This document shows, piece by piece, positions 47,384 to 56,604 of a stretch of DNA of 64,000 nucleotides. A program made the position numbers and the translations under genes. The notes beneath the pieces were generated by a model. That model had not been told where the DNA came from. It searched no databases and saw only the letters and a list, made by a program, of their open reading frames with translations. Source of the DNA: Planctomycetaceae bacterium (lineage in GTDB: Bacteria > Planctomycetota > Planctomycetia > Planctomycetales > Planctomycetaceae); contig JADZEF010000094.1 of the NCBI GenBank assembly GCA_020850695.1, positions 1 to 64,000 on the forward strand, read 5' to 3'. Each line of letters starts with the position of its first letter. Within the stretch, counting starts at the first letter, position 1.

Positions 47384-47853
47384 TGCAAATCCTTCTGGAC
47401 ACCAACATCCTGCTGCGACTTGCAGAAACTGGCCATCCCCATTTCTCCCAGACTTCAGCAGCGGTTGAGACACTGACGCAGCGGAGACACGAACTGCTGA
47501 TCGTCCCTCAGGTTTTGTGCGAGTTCTGGGTCGTGGCAACGCGACCGGTTGAAAGCAATGGTCTCGGGATGTCCCCCGCCGAAGCGAGACGAGAACTTGA
47601 CGCCTTCAAAAGTCTTTTCCGGTTGCTCAGGGACGAGCGAAGAGTCTTCGCCGTGTGGGAGCAACTGGTGACGACCCTCGATGTCAAAGGGAAGCAGGCA
47701 CATGACGCCCGGTTGGTGGCGGCCATGACCCGCTTCTCAATTCCGCATCTGTTGACTCACAACTATCGCGATTTCCTGCGATACTTGTCGATCACCGCTC
47801 ACTCGCCCGCCGACGTTCTCAACGGGTCATTCCCGGTTGAAGAATCCCTCTGA
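47383..47853 (+). CDS. PIN-domain toxin, VapC-type
   Basis: This 156-residue PIN-domain ribonuclease has the acidic residues expected for Mg-dependent RNA cleavage: LLDTNILLRL (D6), VPQVLCEFWVVA (Glu) and QAHDARLVAAM (Asp), plus LLTHNYRDF near the end. VapC toxins cut tRNA or rRNA when the antitoxin is lost. The reading frame is complete, so the pair looks functional. The start is the ATG at 47383. Confidence 0.88.
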   Translation: MQILLDTNILLRLAETGHPHFSQTSAAVETLTQRRHELLIVPQVLCEFWVVATRPVESNGLGMSPAEARRELDAFKSLFRLLRDERRVFAVWEQLVTTLDVKGKQAHDARLVAAMTRFSIPHLLTHNYRDFLRYLSITAHSPADVLNGSFPVEESL

Positions 47854-47888
47854 TCGATACTTGAATCCTGCATCCCGGGGATCGTCTC

Positions 47889-49988
47889 ATGTTGCGTCCT
47901 GTTCTCGCGGTGGCAGCCTTTGGACTGCTGCTGGCTCACGTCTCATCGTCGGCCCACGCGCAGACTTCCTACCCGATGCTCATGAGCATCAAGCCGGTGG
48001 CGGCTCAGGTGGGGACGGCGTCCGAGCATGAGATTCATTCGCGCTACGACATGTTCGGCGCGTACAAGGTCATGGTCACCGGCGAAGGGGTGACGGGCGA
48101 GGTGACGACCCCCATGACGGTGAAGCCGGGCGAGAAGAAGCCCGTTCTCACCAAGATCATGGTGAAGTTCACCGTCACGCCCGAGGCGCTGCCCGGCGTG
48201 CGGGACGTGAAGATCGCCACGCCGAACGGTGTCAGCACGGTGGCCCAGCTGGTCATTGCGGGCGATCCCATCGTGTCCGAAGCCGCGATGAACGACACGC
48301 TCGACAAGGCCCAGGTCATCCCGGTTCCCGCCACCCTGTGCGGGTGCATCGAGAAGGCCGAGGACGTCGACTTCTTCAAGTTCAAGGTCGAGGCGGGGAC
48401 GGCCCTCAGCTTCCACGTCCGTTCGCAGCGACTGCAGAACCGCATTCATGACCTGCAAACTCACTCCGATCCGCTGATGACGATTCGCACCGCGACCGGT
48501 TCGACGCTTGCCCAGTCGGACAACGTCTACGCGGGCGACCCCTTCCTCAACCACAAGTTCGAGCAGGCGGGGGAGTACATCCTCGAAGTCCGCGATGTGC
48601 GGTACCAGGGGAACATCTATTGGGAGTACAGCGTCGAAATTTCGAACCGCCCGTTCGTGGCAAGCGTCTTTCCGATGGGCGTGACCCGCGGCCAGGAGAC
48701 GAAACTGCGGATGATCGGCTATCAGCTTCCGGCCGATCCGATGGCCTCGCTGACGTTGCCGATGGAGACGAAGCCCGGGCCGCAGACGATCAAGCTGCCG
48801 ATGGGAAGCGGAACCGCCGCGGTGCCGGTCGTTGTCAGTGACCATCCGCAGGTGATCGAAGCGGACGGGGACAACAACACGGTCGAAAAGGGGCAGCTCG
48901 TCACCATCCCGTGCGGAATCAACGGCCGGATCGAGACCGACAGCGACGTCGACTACTACACCTTCGAAGCGAAGAAGGGTGAGTTGGTCGCGGTCGAGGT
49001 CATCGCCCGTCGGCAGGGTTCGCCGCTGGACCCGACGGTGCGGATCACAAATGACAAGAACGGCACGTTCGCGGAGAACGACGACGGCCGCTTCGGCCGG
49101 CTGACGCTTCCCGACTCGTGGATCGAAACCTGGACCTGTCCGGCGGACGGCAAGTACGCAGTCGAAATCCGCGACCTGCATCTGCGCGGCGGCGACGGTT
49201 TCGTCTATTACATCAAGGTGACGCGTCCCGAACCCTACTTCCTGCTCGAGACCGACACCGACAAAACGCTCATCACTCCGGGCACCTGCGCCCCGTTGTT
49301 CGTCCGCGTCACCCGCAAGAATGGCTTCACGGGCGAAGTGCAACTGAAGGTCGACGGCCTGCCTCCGGGCGTCACCGCGACGTGCGGGCGCATTCTTGCC
49401 GGGAAGAGCATCGATGGCTGCATCGTCCTCGAGGCGGCCCCCGACGCCCCGCAAGGCGCCGTCAATATCACGGTGAGCGGGACGGGCACGCACAAGGTCG
49501 CCGAAGACAAGACGGTCGAACTCTCGGCCGTGGCCAACGCGCTCCAGGAGATTTACATGCCGGGGGGCGGCCGCGCCCACTACCCCGTCGAAGACTGCAC
49601 GCTGTCGGTCGGCGCGCCGGGGGACATCCGCAAGCTGACCCTCAGCAGCTACGAAATCAATCTGAAGCCGGGGGAGTCGCAGGCGATCGATGTGACGATC
49701 GAACGCGCTCCCGAGTACACCCAGAACATCACGCTCGACGTTGTCTACCAGCACCTGGGGTCGATTTTCGGCAATTCCCTTCCCGAAGGAGTGACCATCG
49801 ACGGAAAGCAGAGCAAAACGCTCCTCACGGGAAAGGAATCGACGGCGAAAATTGTCTTCACGGCTGCGAAGGAAGCCCCGCCGGTCGAAAAGCAGCAGAT
49901 CTGCATGATGGCCCACATCTCGCTCAACTTCGTCATGAAAGCGACCTATGGCAGCAAGCCGCTCCTGGTGACGGTGCAGAAGCCGTGA
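47889..49988 (+). CDS. Secreted PPC-domain protein (second)
   Basis: This 699-residue exported protein has a signal peptide (MLRPVLAVAAFGLLLAHVSS, cut near HAQ). It has at least two PPC domains, EDVDFFKFKVEAGTALSFHV and SDVDYYTFEAKKGELVAVEV, each closing with YILEVRDVRY or YAVEIRDLHL. Ig-like beta domains make up the rest. It is homologous in plan to the protein at 19241 (compare the RQGSP and VEVxxRRxGSxLDP motifs), but no DUF1549/DUF1553 gene follows it. Structural or adhesive role is likely. The start is the ATG at 47889. A G-rich tract lies directly after the stop. Confidence 0.8.
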   Translation: MLRPVLAVAAFGLLLAHVSSSAHAQTSYPMLMSIKPVAAQVGTASEHEIHSRYDMFGAYKVMVTGEGVTGEVTTPMTVKPGEKKPVLTKIMVKFTVTPEALPGVRDVKIATPNGVSTVAQLVIAGDPIVSEAAMNDTLDKAQVIPVPATLCGCIEKAEDVDFFKFKVEAGTALSFHVRSQRLQNRIHDLQTHSDPLMTIRTATGSTLAQSDNVYAGDPFLNHKFEQAGEYILEVRDVRYQGNIYWEYSVEISNRPFVASVFPMGVTRGQETKLRMIGYQLPADPMASLTLPMETKPGPQTIKLPMGSGTAAVPVVVSDHPQVIEADGDNNTVEKGQLVTIPCGINGRIETDSDVDYYTFEAKKGELVAVEVIARRQGSPLDPTVRITNDKNGTFAENDDGRFGRLTLPDSWIETWTCPADGKYAVEIRDLHLRGGDGFVYYIKVTRPEPYFLLETDTDKTLITPGTCAPLFVRVTRKNGFTGEVQLKVDGLPPGVTATCGRILAGKSIDGCIVLEAAPDAPQGAVNITVSGTGTHKVAEDKTVELSAVANALQEIYMPGGGRAHYPVEDCTLSVGAPGDIRKLTLSSYEINLKPGESQAIDVTIERAPEYTQNITLDVVYQHLGSIFGNSLPEGVTIDGKQSKTLLTGKESTAKIVFTAAKEAPPVEKQQICMMAHISLNFVMKATYGSKPLLVTVQKP

Positions 49989-49997
49989 GTCGAGGAT

Positions 49998-50038
49998 GGG
50001 GGGCGGAGCGAGGGGGAGATGGGGGGACAGAGGCTGGG
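49998..50038 (+). other. G-rich tract with possible G-quadruplex
   Basis: Four runs of at least three G (49998-50003, 50012-50016, 50021-50026 and 50036-50038), separated by loops of 4-9 nt, begin 10 bp after the stop of the PPC gene on the coding strand. The runs fit a quadruplex pattern. The rest of the 309-bp gap to 50297 shows nothing supportable. Confidence 0.5.
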
Positions 50039-50297
50039 TTTGCCATGCACTCCGTCTTTGACGGGAAGCTCTGAATCGTCCACCGGGTCGACAACGCCCG
50101 CTCCTGGCCAGCTCTGGACTTCCTGAGATTCGCATGGTATCTCCATCAAGTCGGTGACGGACGAACGATCAGCGTTCGTGGTCCGGTTCTCGGACGTCGC
50201 CGGATGGCTTCCCTCAGCGCACGACGGCGCAGAGACACTCCCCTCACGGGAACGGCACGGACGTCGTCAATCCTCGTTTCCTCCCCGGCCGGCTCCG

Positions 50298-51497
50298 ATG
50301 GCTGACCCTGCGGTCTCGGTCGATTCTCCTGCGTTGGCGCGCCCCGCGGCTCGGTTCGCTTTCCTCGACGGTTTGCGGGCGATCGGAGCGCTGGGCGTCG
50401 CGGCGTATCACATCGAACGGTACGACCCGCTGGCCACCGCCGCCCGCCGCATCGTGCCGGAATGGCTGCAGGCCATCCCACAGCACGGTTGGATGGGGGT
50501 GCAGGTTTTTTTTGTCATCAGCGGGTTCATCATCGCCCACAGCCTGCGGAACGTGCGGATCGACTGGAAGTCGGGCCCATTGTTCGTGCTGCGGCGGTAC
50601 CTGCGGCTCAGTCCGCCGTACTGGGTGACCATCGTCTTCGTCACGGCCCTGACCATCGACGCGGTCAAGCAGCTCGACGATAACTCCCTCGGCCCCATTC
50701 CGAGTCCGGGCGTCTACCTCTCCCATCTCCTCTACTTTCAAGAGATCGTCGGCGACGAAAACATCTCGACCGGCTTCTGGATGCTGTGCATCGAGATGCA
50801 GTTCTACGCTCTCTATGCCCTGCTCCTCTGGGCCGCTCAGCGGCTCTCGGGCGTCGGAACGATTCCGAAAGCCTGGCCGATGATTCTCTGCTTCTGGCTG
50901 CCGGGCCTGATGCTGCTCTACTGCTATCACCCCAACCCGTTCGTCGAAACGCTGATGCCCGACATCGAACATTCGGTGTGGGCCCCGTACTTCTTCGGGA
51001 TCATCGCATTCGGCATCGTGACCTACGCGGTCCTCGAACGCTGGATGCCCGAATGGACCTTCTGGTCCTATGCGGCGATGATGCTCGCCCGGCTCGTGAT
51101 CGAGACGGCGAAGTATCAGACCTTCAGCAAAGAGATCTGCGTGGGGCTGCTGGCGGGACTGGCGATCTACGCCTGCACGAAGGCGAACGCCATGCACCGC
51201 TGGCTGAATGTCCGCTGGCTGCAGCACATCGGCCGGATTTCCTACAGTCTCTTCCTCATTCACTACGGGGTGAGCTGGATTGTCAAAGTGATGGGGCGCG
51301 AGATCACCGGCGACAACCCGGTCGCCGCGGTCGCGTGGCTCGTCCTCTCGCTCGGCCTGAGCCTGATCGCCGCCCACTTCCTTTGCCTGACCGTCGAAGA
51401 GCCCAGCGCTCGCTTCGCCCGCCGTTTCGGAGAAGGGAAGCCACAGTCGGCCGGCGCAGCCGCACCTCGGATCGGCGAAGCGGCCGCCACGCGATGA
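50298..51497 (+). CDS. Acyltransferase 3 family membrane protein
   Basis: This 399-residue polytopic protein is an O-acyltransferase of the acyltransferase-3 family. The N-terminal helix carries the signature RFAFLDGLRAIGALGVAAYH (Arg and His conserved for catalysis), followed by VQVFFVISGFIIAHSLRN, RRYLRLSPPYWVTIVF and the C-terminal RISYSLFLIHYGVSWIVK. About ten TM helices are apparent. These enzymes O-acetylate or acylate surface polysaccharides or antibiotics. The start is the ATG at 50298; the in-frame extension to 50154 looks non-coding. Confidence 0.9.
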   Translation: MADPAVSVDSPALARPAARFAFLDGLRAIGALGVAAYHIERYDPLATAARRIVPEWLQAIPQHGWMGVQVFFVISGFIIAHSLRNVRIDWKSGPLFVLRRYLRLSPPYWVTIVFVTALTIDAVKQLDDNSLGPIPSPGVYLSHLLYFQEIVGDENISTGFWMLCIEMQFYALYALLLWAAQRLSGVGTIPKAWPMILCFWLPGLMLLYCYHPNPFVETLMPDIEHSVWAPYFFGIIAFGIVTYAVLERWMPEWTFWSYAAMMLARLVIETAKYQTFSKEICVGLLAGLAIYACTKANAMHRWLNVRWLQHIGRISYSLFLIHYGVSWIVKVMGREITGDNPVAAVAWLVLSLGLSLIAAHFLCLTVEEPSARFARRFGEGKPQSAGAAAPRIGEAAATR

Positions 51498-51587
51498 CGA
51501 CTCGACATCGTCGATGCATCGCGCGCGGAGAGTTACCGGCCTCTCTCGAATCACCCGTTGCGCGCACTCCGAACGTCCGGCGACGGT

Positions 51588-51893
51588 TCAAAGCGTGTCG
51601 AGGAAACCGGACATTTCCGACTGAGCATGCTGGTCGCCGACCTTCGCTGCCACATCGATTCCGGTCGTTAGCACGGCTCGGGCTTCCTCGACCGCTCCCG
51701 TCTTCGCCAGCGACTGGCCCAGCTGGAAATATCCGGCGACATGGTTCGCGTCGATCTCCAGCAACCGACGGAACTGAGCGATCGCGTCGTCCGACCGTCC
51801 TTCCGATTCGAGCGCCATCGCCAGGGCGTAGTTGAGGAAGGGATCCTGTGGATCGTCCTTCAGCATCCGCTCGACCTGTTCACGCTTCGGCAT
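51588..51893 (-). CDS. Small TPR protein
   Basis: This 101-residue protein contains two or three TPR helices pairs: DPFLNYALAMALESEGRSDD, AIAQFRRLLEIDANHVAGYF and QLGQSLAKTGAVEEARAVLT. There is no signal peptide. The start is the ATG at 51893, with GAGGAA upstream. It converges with the acyltransferase gene. It is probably a protein-protein adaptor; its partner is unknown. Confidence 0.75.
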   Translation of the reverse strand: MPKREQVERMLKDDPQDPFLNYALAMALESEGRSDDAIAQFRRLLEIDANHVAGYFQLGQSLAKTGAVEEARAVLTTGIDVAAKVGDQHAQSEMSGFLDTL

Positions 51894-52312
51894 CGGTTCC
51901 TCAGGGTTGGAAAGGCTGTCTGACCGCGCAGATTTGTGAGAGCTGGCAAAGTTTTCCGGCGCGGCGGAAAGCTCTCTCTGACGGGCAGAGTTTATGCAGC
52001 TTCCCCGTCTGAATGCCATTGGGGCCGATGGACCGGTCGCCGGCCGCAGGATCCGGATCGTCCGCGCCCGGAGCTTCAGCGCAATCCCCGAAACGCCGTC
52101 ATTCCGCCGAAGAAAACGTCTTGCCGATCGATAGAACCCGCAAACTCAACTTCCTGCGGGTGAGGTAAGTTGTGCGCGTTCCGGTCCCGGTTTTCAAGAC
52201 CCGATTCCGGCCTTGACGATGCTGCCGTGCGGAGACCCGATGGATCGACCCTCCGGTCGGCAAGGATGCCGCCCCAAGGACGAACGGAACCAGCGACGAA
52301 CACCCCCCGCCT
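51894..52312. other. Divergent intergenic region, no gene
   Basis: This 419-bp region separates the small TPR gene (minus) and htrA (plus). No ORF with supportable features, repeat or strong hairpin was seen. It must carry both promoters, including whatever stress control htrA has. Confidence 0.5.
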
Positions 52313-53698
52313 ATGACGCAGCGCATCGCCCCCTACGGGCTGACCATCGCCGTCCTGTTTGCCTGGGTGCCGTCGGGCGCCTGGGCAGAGAACCCTCGTG
52401 AGACTCCCGAAGTGCGGGCAGTCAATCGGGTGGTGGCGGCCGTAGTCAACCTCAATAGTGAAAAGACGACGTACTCCGGAGACGCGGCCTTCGGGTCGGG
52501 CTCCGGCCGCGGCCGCAAGGTCAACGGGATGGGCACGGGCATCCTTATCGATGAACGTGGCTACATCGTGACGAACCACCACGTGGTCGACGGCGTCGAT
52601 ACGCTGACCGCCACGCTGGAAGACAAGAGCACGTACAACGCCGAAGTGGTGGCCTTCGACAAGCAGCAGGACCTCGCGGTCATCAAGATCCGCGCCTCCC
52701 GCCCGCTGCCGGTCATGCCGCTCGGCACCTCGTCCGACATCATGCTCGGCGAGACGGTCCTCGCGATCGGAAACGCCTTCGGCTACCACATGACGGTCAC
52801 CAAGGGCATCGTCAGCGCCCTTGGCCGCGACGTCGAAGTGAACGAGAAGCAGGGCTACCGCAACCTCGTCCAGACCGACGCCAGCATCAACCCCGGCAAC
52901 AGCGGCGGACCGCTCATCAACCTCGACGGCGAGGTGGTGGGGATCAACGTCGCCATCCGGGCGGGGGCTCAGCGCATCGGCTTCGCGATTCCGATCGACG
53001 ATGCCCGCAAGATCATCGCCAAGATGATCAGCGTCGAGCACATCGACCAGAACTGGCACGGCATCACGGTGCACGACGTCAAGTCGGGCAAGAAGCGTGA
53101 ACTGCTGGTCGATGGGGCGGCTCCCGAGAGCCCGGCGGCGGCGGCCGGCCTTCAGCCCAAGGACGTCATCGTGAAGGCCGGAAACGTCGACGTCGTCGAC
53201 GGAGCCGACCTGGAGCGGGCGCTGCTGGGGCGGGCTCCGGGCGACAAGGTCGAAGTGACGGTTCGCCGCGAGAACAAGCTTGAGAAGCTCACGATTGCCC
53301 TGGCCTCGCGTCGCGGTGCGGTCACGGCCGACGCTTCGCGGCAGGACGTTTCGATCCGGGCTCAGTCGGGCGATGACGACGTCAGCCAGAAGATGTGGAA
53401 GTCGCTCGGCGTGAAGCTGGCTCCGGTCGGCTCGAACGAGCGGTTGTTCGCCGGTTCGAAGTACCGGGGCGGGATGCGGGTGACCGACGTTCGCCGCGAC
53501 GGCCCGGCGGCCGCCCAGGGGATTCAGCCCGGCGACATCCTCGTCGGCTTGCACGTGTGGGAAACGATCAACGTCGACAACGTGACCTACGTCATCGACC
53601 ACCCGCAACTCGGCACGTTCAGCCCGCTGAAATTCTACATTCTCCGCGGACGGGAAACGCTGTTCGGCCACTTCCAGCTCGCTTCGAGCACGAAGTGA
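52313..53698 (+). CDS. HtrA/DegP-type periplasmic serine protease with two PDZ domains
   Basis: This 461-residue protease has a signal peptide (RIAPYGLTIAVLFAWVPSGA, cut near WAE). The trypsin-like domain has a complete triad: His90 in VTNHHVVDG, Asp120 in DLAVIKI and Ser197 in PGNSGGPL. Two PDZ domains follow, one near 290-330 (PAAAAGLQPKDVIVKAGNVD) and one near 395-450 (GPAAAQGIQPGDILVGLHVW). A Gly/Ser/Arg-rich insert precedes the catalytic His. HtrA proteins degrade or refold misfolded envelope proteins. The start is the ATG at 52313. A terminator follows. Confidence 0.94.
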   Translation: MTQRIAPYGLTIAVLFAWVPSGAWAENPRETPEVRAVNRVVAAVVNLNSEKTTYSGDAAFGSGSGRGRKVNGMGTGILIDERGYIVTNHHVVDGVDTLTATLEDKSTYNAEVVAFDKQQDLAVIKIRASRPLPVMPLGTSSDIMLGETVLAIGNAFGYHMTVTKGIVSALGRDVEVNEKQGYRNLVQTDASINPGNSGGPLINLDGEVVGINVAIRAGAQRIGFAIPIDDARKIIAKMISVEHIDQNWHGITVHDVKSGKKRELLVDGAAPESPAAAAGLQPKDVIVKAGNVDVVDGADLERALLGRAPGDKVEVTVRRENKLEKLTIALASRRGAVTADASRQDVSIRAQSGDDDVSQKMWKSLGVKLAPVGSNERLFAGSKYRGGMRVTDVRRDGPAAAQGIQPGDILVGLHVWETINVDNVTYVIDHPQLGTFSPLKFYILRGRETLFGHFQLASSTK

Positions 53699-53732
53699 GA
53701 CGGTTGCGGCGAACGCGAAGACGATGAATCAA

Positions 53733-53774
53733 CGAAGGCGGGCCCGTGGCGACACGAGCCCGCCTTCGGTCTTT
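53733..53774 (+). terminator. Rho-independent terminator after htrA
   Basis: The stem CGAAGGCGGGC/GCCCGCCTTCG (53733-53743 with 53758-53768) continues inward as CGTG/CACG around a GCGA loop, followed by GTCTTT. It starts 34 bp after the htrA stop. A second short palindrome, CACGAGAC/GTCTCGTG, lies just downstream near 53783-53801. Confidence 0.85.
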
Positions 53775-53987
53775 AAGAGTGGCACGAGACTCCGTCTCGT
53801 GAAGCGATCTGGCGAGCCGAACAGGCAACGAGGCGTCAGCGGTCAGGGGGAATAAGCTCCTCCTCGCCGTTGGCGCATCGAGTGGCACGCCCCGACGAGC
53901 ATGGCGCCGAATGTTCCCCGAGCCGTCCGCAACAACTACGATGAACTGGTCCTGGAGTTCGCTGCCTGTTCCTTCGTTGATCAACGA

Positions 53988-56027
53988 ATGGCTTTGACGC
54001 CCGAGACCGCTCCGCACCCTCCGCGAACCTCCCGCAAGCTGGCGTGGACGTGCGGGCTGGCATGGCTGGCCGCGATGGCGATCGTTCTTCCGGTGGAATG
54101 GGCTCGCTGGTCGGAAGCGGAACGTCAGCAGGTTCCGGTGTCACGCCGACTGCTCACGGAGTGGAATCTCGACTCGACTCCCTACTTCTGGCTGCTGCTG
54201 GCCGCACCAGCCTGCTGGTTCTGGACGACGTCGCGAAGACTCATCACACCGCTCTCGCCGCCAGGTCGGAACGAGGCTGCGGAATCTCCCGGGAGGGCCC
54301 TGCATCCTTCGCGGAGGAAGCGTGTTGCCGGCTCGGTTCTCGTGGCCTGTGCCGCATGGGCTTCGAGCGCATGGATCGCGTCGCTGCCGGTAAATGCCAA
54401 GGGAACTGTCCGCTTTGGCGACCTGCCGCCCGCGTATCACGACGAGTTCAGCTACCTGCTTCAGGCGCGGACGTTCCTCGCGGGACGATGGTGGCTGCCT
54501 GCGAATACCGACGTGCCGGAAGTCTTCAATCAGGTGCATGTGCTGAATGAGGGCCGGTTCGCGAGCCGCTATTTCCCCGGAACTGGCGCCTGGCTGGCAC
54601 CGTTCGTCGCGGTCGACCGCCCGTACTGGGGACAACGGATCGCGGGGTGCGTTGCTGCGGCGTGCCTGTTTCTCGCCGGGTGTGAACTCGCGGGGATGCG
54701 TGTCGGACTCGTTGCGGGATTGCGGACGGCGGTTTCTCCGGGGATTGCCCTCGGCAGCAATCTGGTCCTCGCGCATCATCCCACGCTCGTCGGACTCGGC
54801 ATCTTCCTTGCAGCGATGTTGAGATTCCTGCGCGTCCACACCTGGGAGGCGGCGCTCGTCGCGGGTATCGGCCTGAGTCTCGCGATGCTGTGTCGTCCAA
54901 TGACGGCTGCGGGGTTTGCTTTCCCTTTTGGTCTCTGGATGGCCTGGTGGCTGGTTCGTCGGACGGGGGCCTCTTGGAGAGTACGGAGTACTGTGGTCGC
55001 CGCCATCGGCTTGCCCCTCGTGGCCGGATTCGTCGTGTTGCTCGTTCAGAACCACGCCATCACCGGCGACTGGCGGACCTCCCCTTATCAGCAATACACC
55101 GACATCTACACGCCGCGGCATGTCTACGGGTTCAACAATGTCGTGCGAGGCGAAAAGCGATTGGGACCGAAGGTCCTCGACAATTACGACCGCTGGGCTG
55201 AAAACCTCACGCCCGCGCTCGCCGCACGAAATGTCTTTCGCAGAGCCGTGGCCAGCGCGCAATGGACGCTGGGACTTGTCCCGCTCGTGATGAGCCTCGT
55301 CGCCTTCTGCGGACTGACGCTGCACGAAGACCCGCGCTGGAAGTGGGTCGCCGCGTTGGTGGTCTCGCTGCACGTCGCCCACATCCCCTACTGGTTCGTG
55401 GGCATCATGGAGTGGCACTACGTCTTCGAGACCGCTCCGCTCCTGCTCCTCATCACGGCGGGGGCCACTGGAAGCCTGCTGCGGGCGTGGCGCGACGAGG
55501 GAAGAACCGCAATGGGAATCTGGTGGGGAGTCGTGCTGTTATCGGCCCTTGCGACGGCCTACCTCTCGGTCGATTTCTTCGTGCTCTCTGCCGTCACGGG
55601 GACCGTCGCCGTCATCGCCGCTGTCGCCGCATGGCGCGGGCTGCTCGAACGTCGACTCGTCGTGGCGATCGCCGTGCTCTCCGCTACGTCTCTCGGAAGT
55701 TCGCTGATGTGGCCGGCGCCGTTCTGGCCGGTTTCGCGTCTGGACGCGGGCGTTTCACAGGTCGCATTCTCGCGAAACAAATACGCGGCGTTTCGCGAGC
55801 GGGTGAGACAGGCGGCAGGCGAACGGCCGACGCTCGTCCTGGTCGTCGCGGATCCCGCCGACCGGCACATCGATTACGTCACGAACGAACGAGGACTTGA
55901 GGAGACAATCGTGGTCGGCCGCTACCCGCGGGACGGAGACCTCGAGCGAATCCGCCGCGCGTTTCCGCAACGAAGGATCATCGTATTCGACGCGGCCAGC
56001 GGAGCGCTACAGACGGTCGTGCGGTAG
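53988..56027 (+). CDS. Polytopic glycosyltransferase-like membrane protein (GT39/RgtA-like)
   Basis: This 679-residue protein has about 10-12 TM helices and a C-terminal soluble domain of about 110 residues. The first large extracytoplasmic loop has YHDEFSYLLQARTFLAGRWW, the Asp-Glu signature of GT39/PMT-type and ArnT-like enzymes that use polyprenyl-phosphate sugars. Later segments (LAMLCRPMTAAGFAFPFGLW, NHAITGDWRTSPYQQYTDIY) fit the same superfamily. The C-terminal part (RERVRQAAGERPTLVLVVAD) is predicted soluble. The start is probably the ATG at 53988; an ATG at 53901 would add 29 residues. The acceptor is unknown. Confidence 0.82.
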   Translation: MALTPETAPHPPRTSRKLAWTCGLAWLAAMAIVLPVEWARWSEAERQQVPVSRRLLTEWNLDSTPYFWLLLAAPACWFWTTSRRLITPLSPPGRNEAAESPGRALHPSRRKRVAGSVLVACAAWASSAWIASLPVNAKGTVRFGDLPPAYHDEFSYLLQARTFLAGRWWLPANTDVPEVFNQVHVLNEGRFASRYFPGTGAWLAPFVAVDRPYWGQRIAGCVAAACLFLAGCELAGMRVGLVAGLRTAVSPGIALGSNLVLAHHPTLVGLGIFLAAMLRFLRVHTWEAALVAGIGLSLAMLCRPMTAAGFAFPFGLWMAWWLVRRTGASWRVRSTVVAAIGLPLVAGFVVLLVQNHAITGDWRTSPYQQYTDIYTPRHVYGFNNVVRGEKRLGPKVLDNYDRWAENLTPALAARNVFRRAVASAQWTLGLVPLVMSLVAFCGLTLHEDPRWKWVAALVVSLHVAHIPYWFVGIMEWHYVFETAPLLLLITAGATGSLLRAWRDEGRTAMGIWWGVVLLSALATAYLSVDFFVLSAVTGTVAVIAAVAAWRGLLERRLVVAIAVLSATSLGSSLMWPAPFWPVSRLDAGVSQVAFSRNKYAAFRERVRQAAGERPTLVLVVADPADRHIDYVTNERGLEETIVVGRYPRDGDLERIRRAFPQRRIIVFDAASGALQTVVR

Positions 56028-56145
56028 CTCGCTGACGGCGTACGAGAAGGTGCAAACCGCCCCCCCGGGAATTGACGTCCAGAGTCTGGAATCCTGCCTC
56101 TTCGCACCTTTCACACTTTTCGCACCGCTTCGCCCGCCGCCTCTC

Positions 56146-56520
56146 TCAGTCGACACTGTTCGTCCCGATTGTCGTGCGTTTCAGCCGGATCTTGTGCGTC
56201 TTCCCTTCGCGGTCGACTTCGAAGCCGCCTCCCCATCCTTTTTCCATCGCGTACGGACCCGTCTTCCACACGATGACCTTCCCCGCGGCGTCGTAGGCGT
56301 ACGTCCCTTCGCCTGCGGGTTTGTCTCCCGGAAGAAAGACTTTGTAGACGTTGCCCTTCTGAAGTTCGAAATGCCCCAGGACCAGCGGTGGTTTTCCGAC
56401 GGCTCCGTACGAAAGGATGCGATACTTCCCCAACCGCGGTTCGCCAACATCGGCCGCGAAGGCCATGGAGCTTGCGACGCCAAGCAGAGTCAGCGTCAGA
56501 GTGACGATTCGATGTTTCAT
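56146..56520 (-). CDS. Small secreted hypothetical protein
   Basis: This 124-residue exported protein has a signal peptide (MKHRIVTLTLTLLGVASSMA, cut near AFA-AD). The mature part is a beta-rich domain (GKYRILSYGAVGKPPLVLGH, QKGNVYKVFLPGDKPAGEGT, KVIVWKTGPYAMEKGWGGGF) that reads like a repeated-strand barrel measuring text-like patterns seen in planctomycete small secreted proteins. No named family was recognised. The start is the ATG at 56520. The dtxR-type gene ends 84 bp upstream on the same strand. Confidence 0.7.
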   Translation of the reverse strand: MKHRIVTLTLTLLGVASSMAFAADVGEPRLGKYRILSYGAVGKPPLVLGHFELQKGNVYKVFLPGDKPAGEGTYAYDAAGKVIVWKTGPYAMEKGWGGGFEVDREGKTHKIRLKRTTIGTNSVD

Positions 56521-56604
56521 GGCCCGATTCCTCTTCGTGATGCCGCGAACGGCGACAGCAAACGTTGTGCGCGGATGAAGACTTCCACGTTGGCAATCAA
56601 TGCC

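Noticed and set aside
47943-50135. 730-codon open frame antisense to the second PPC gene
   Set aside because: Shadow frame without motifs, extending over the intergenic G-rich tract.
53776-53890. Possible second small repeat family (GAGTGGCACG at about 53776 and 53880)
   Set aside because: Only a 10-bp similarity between two sites 100 bp apart; too short to support an element.
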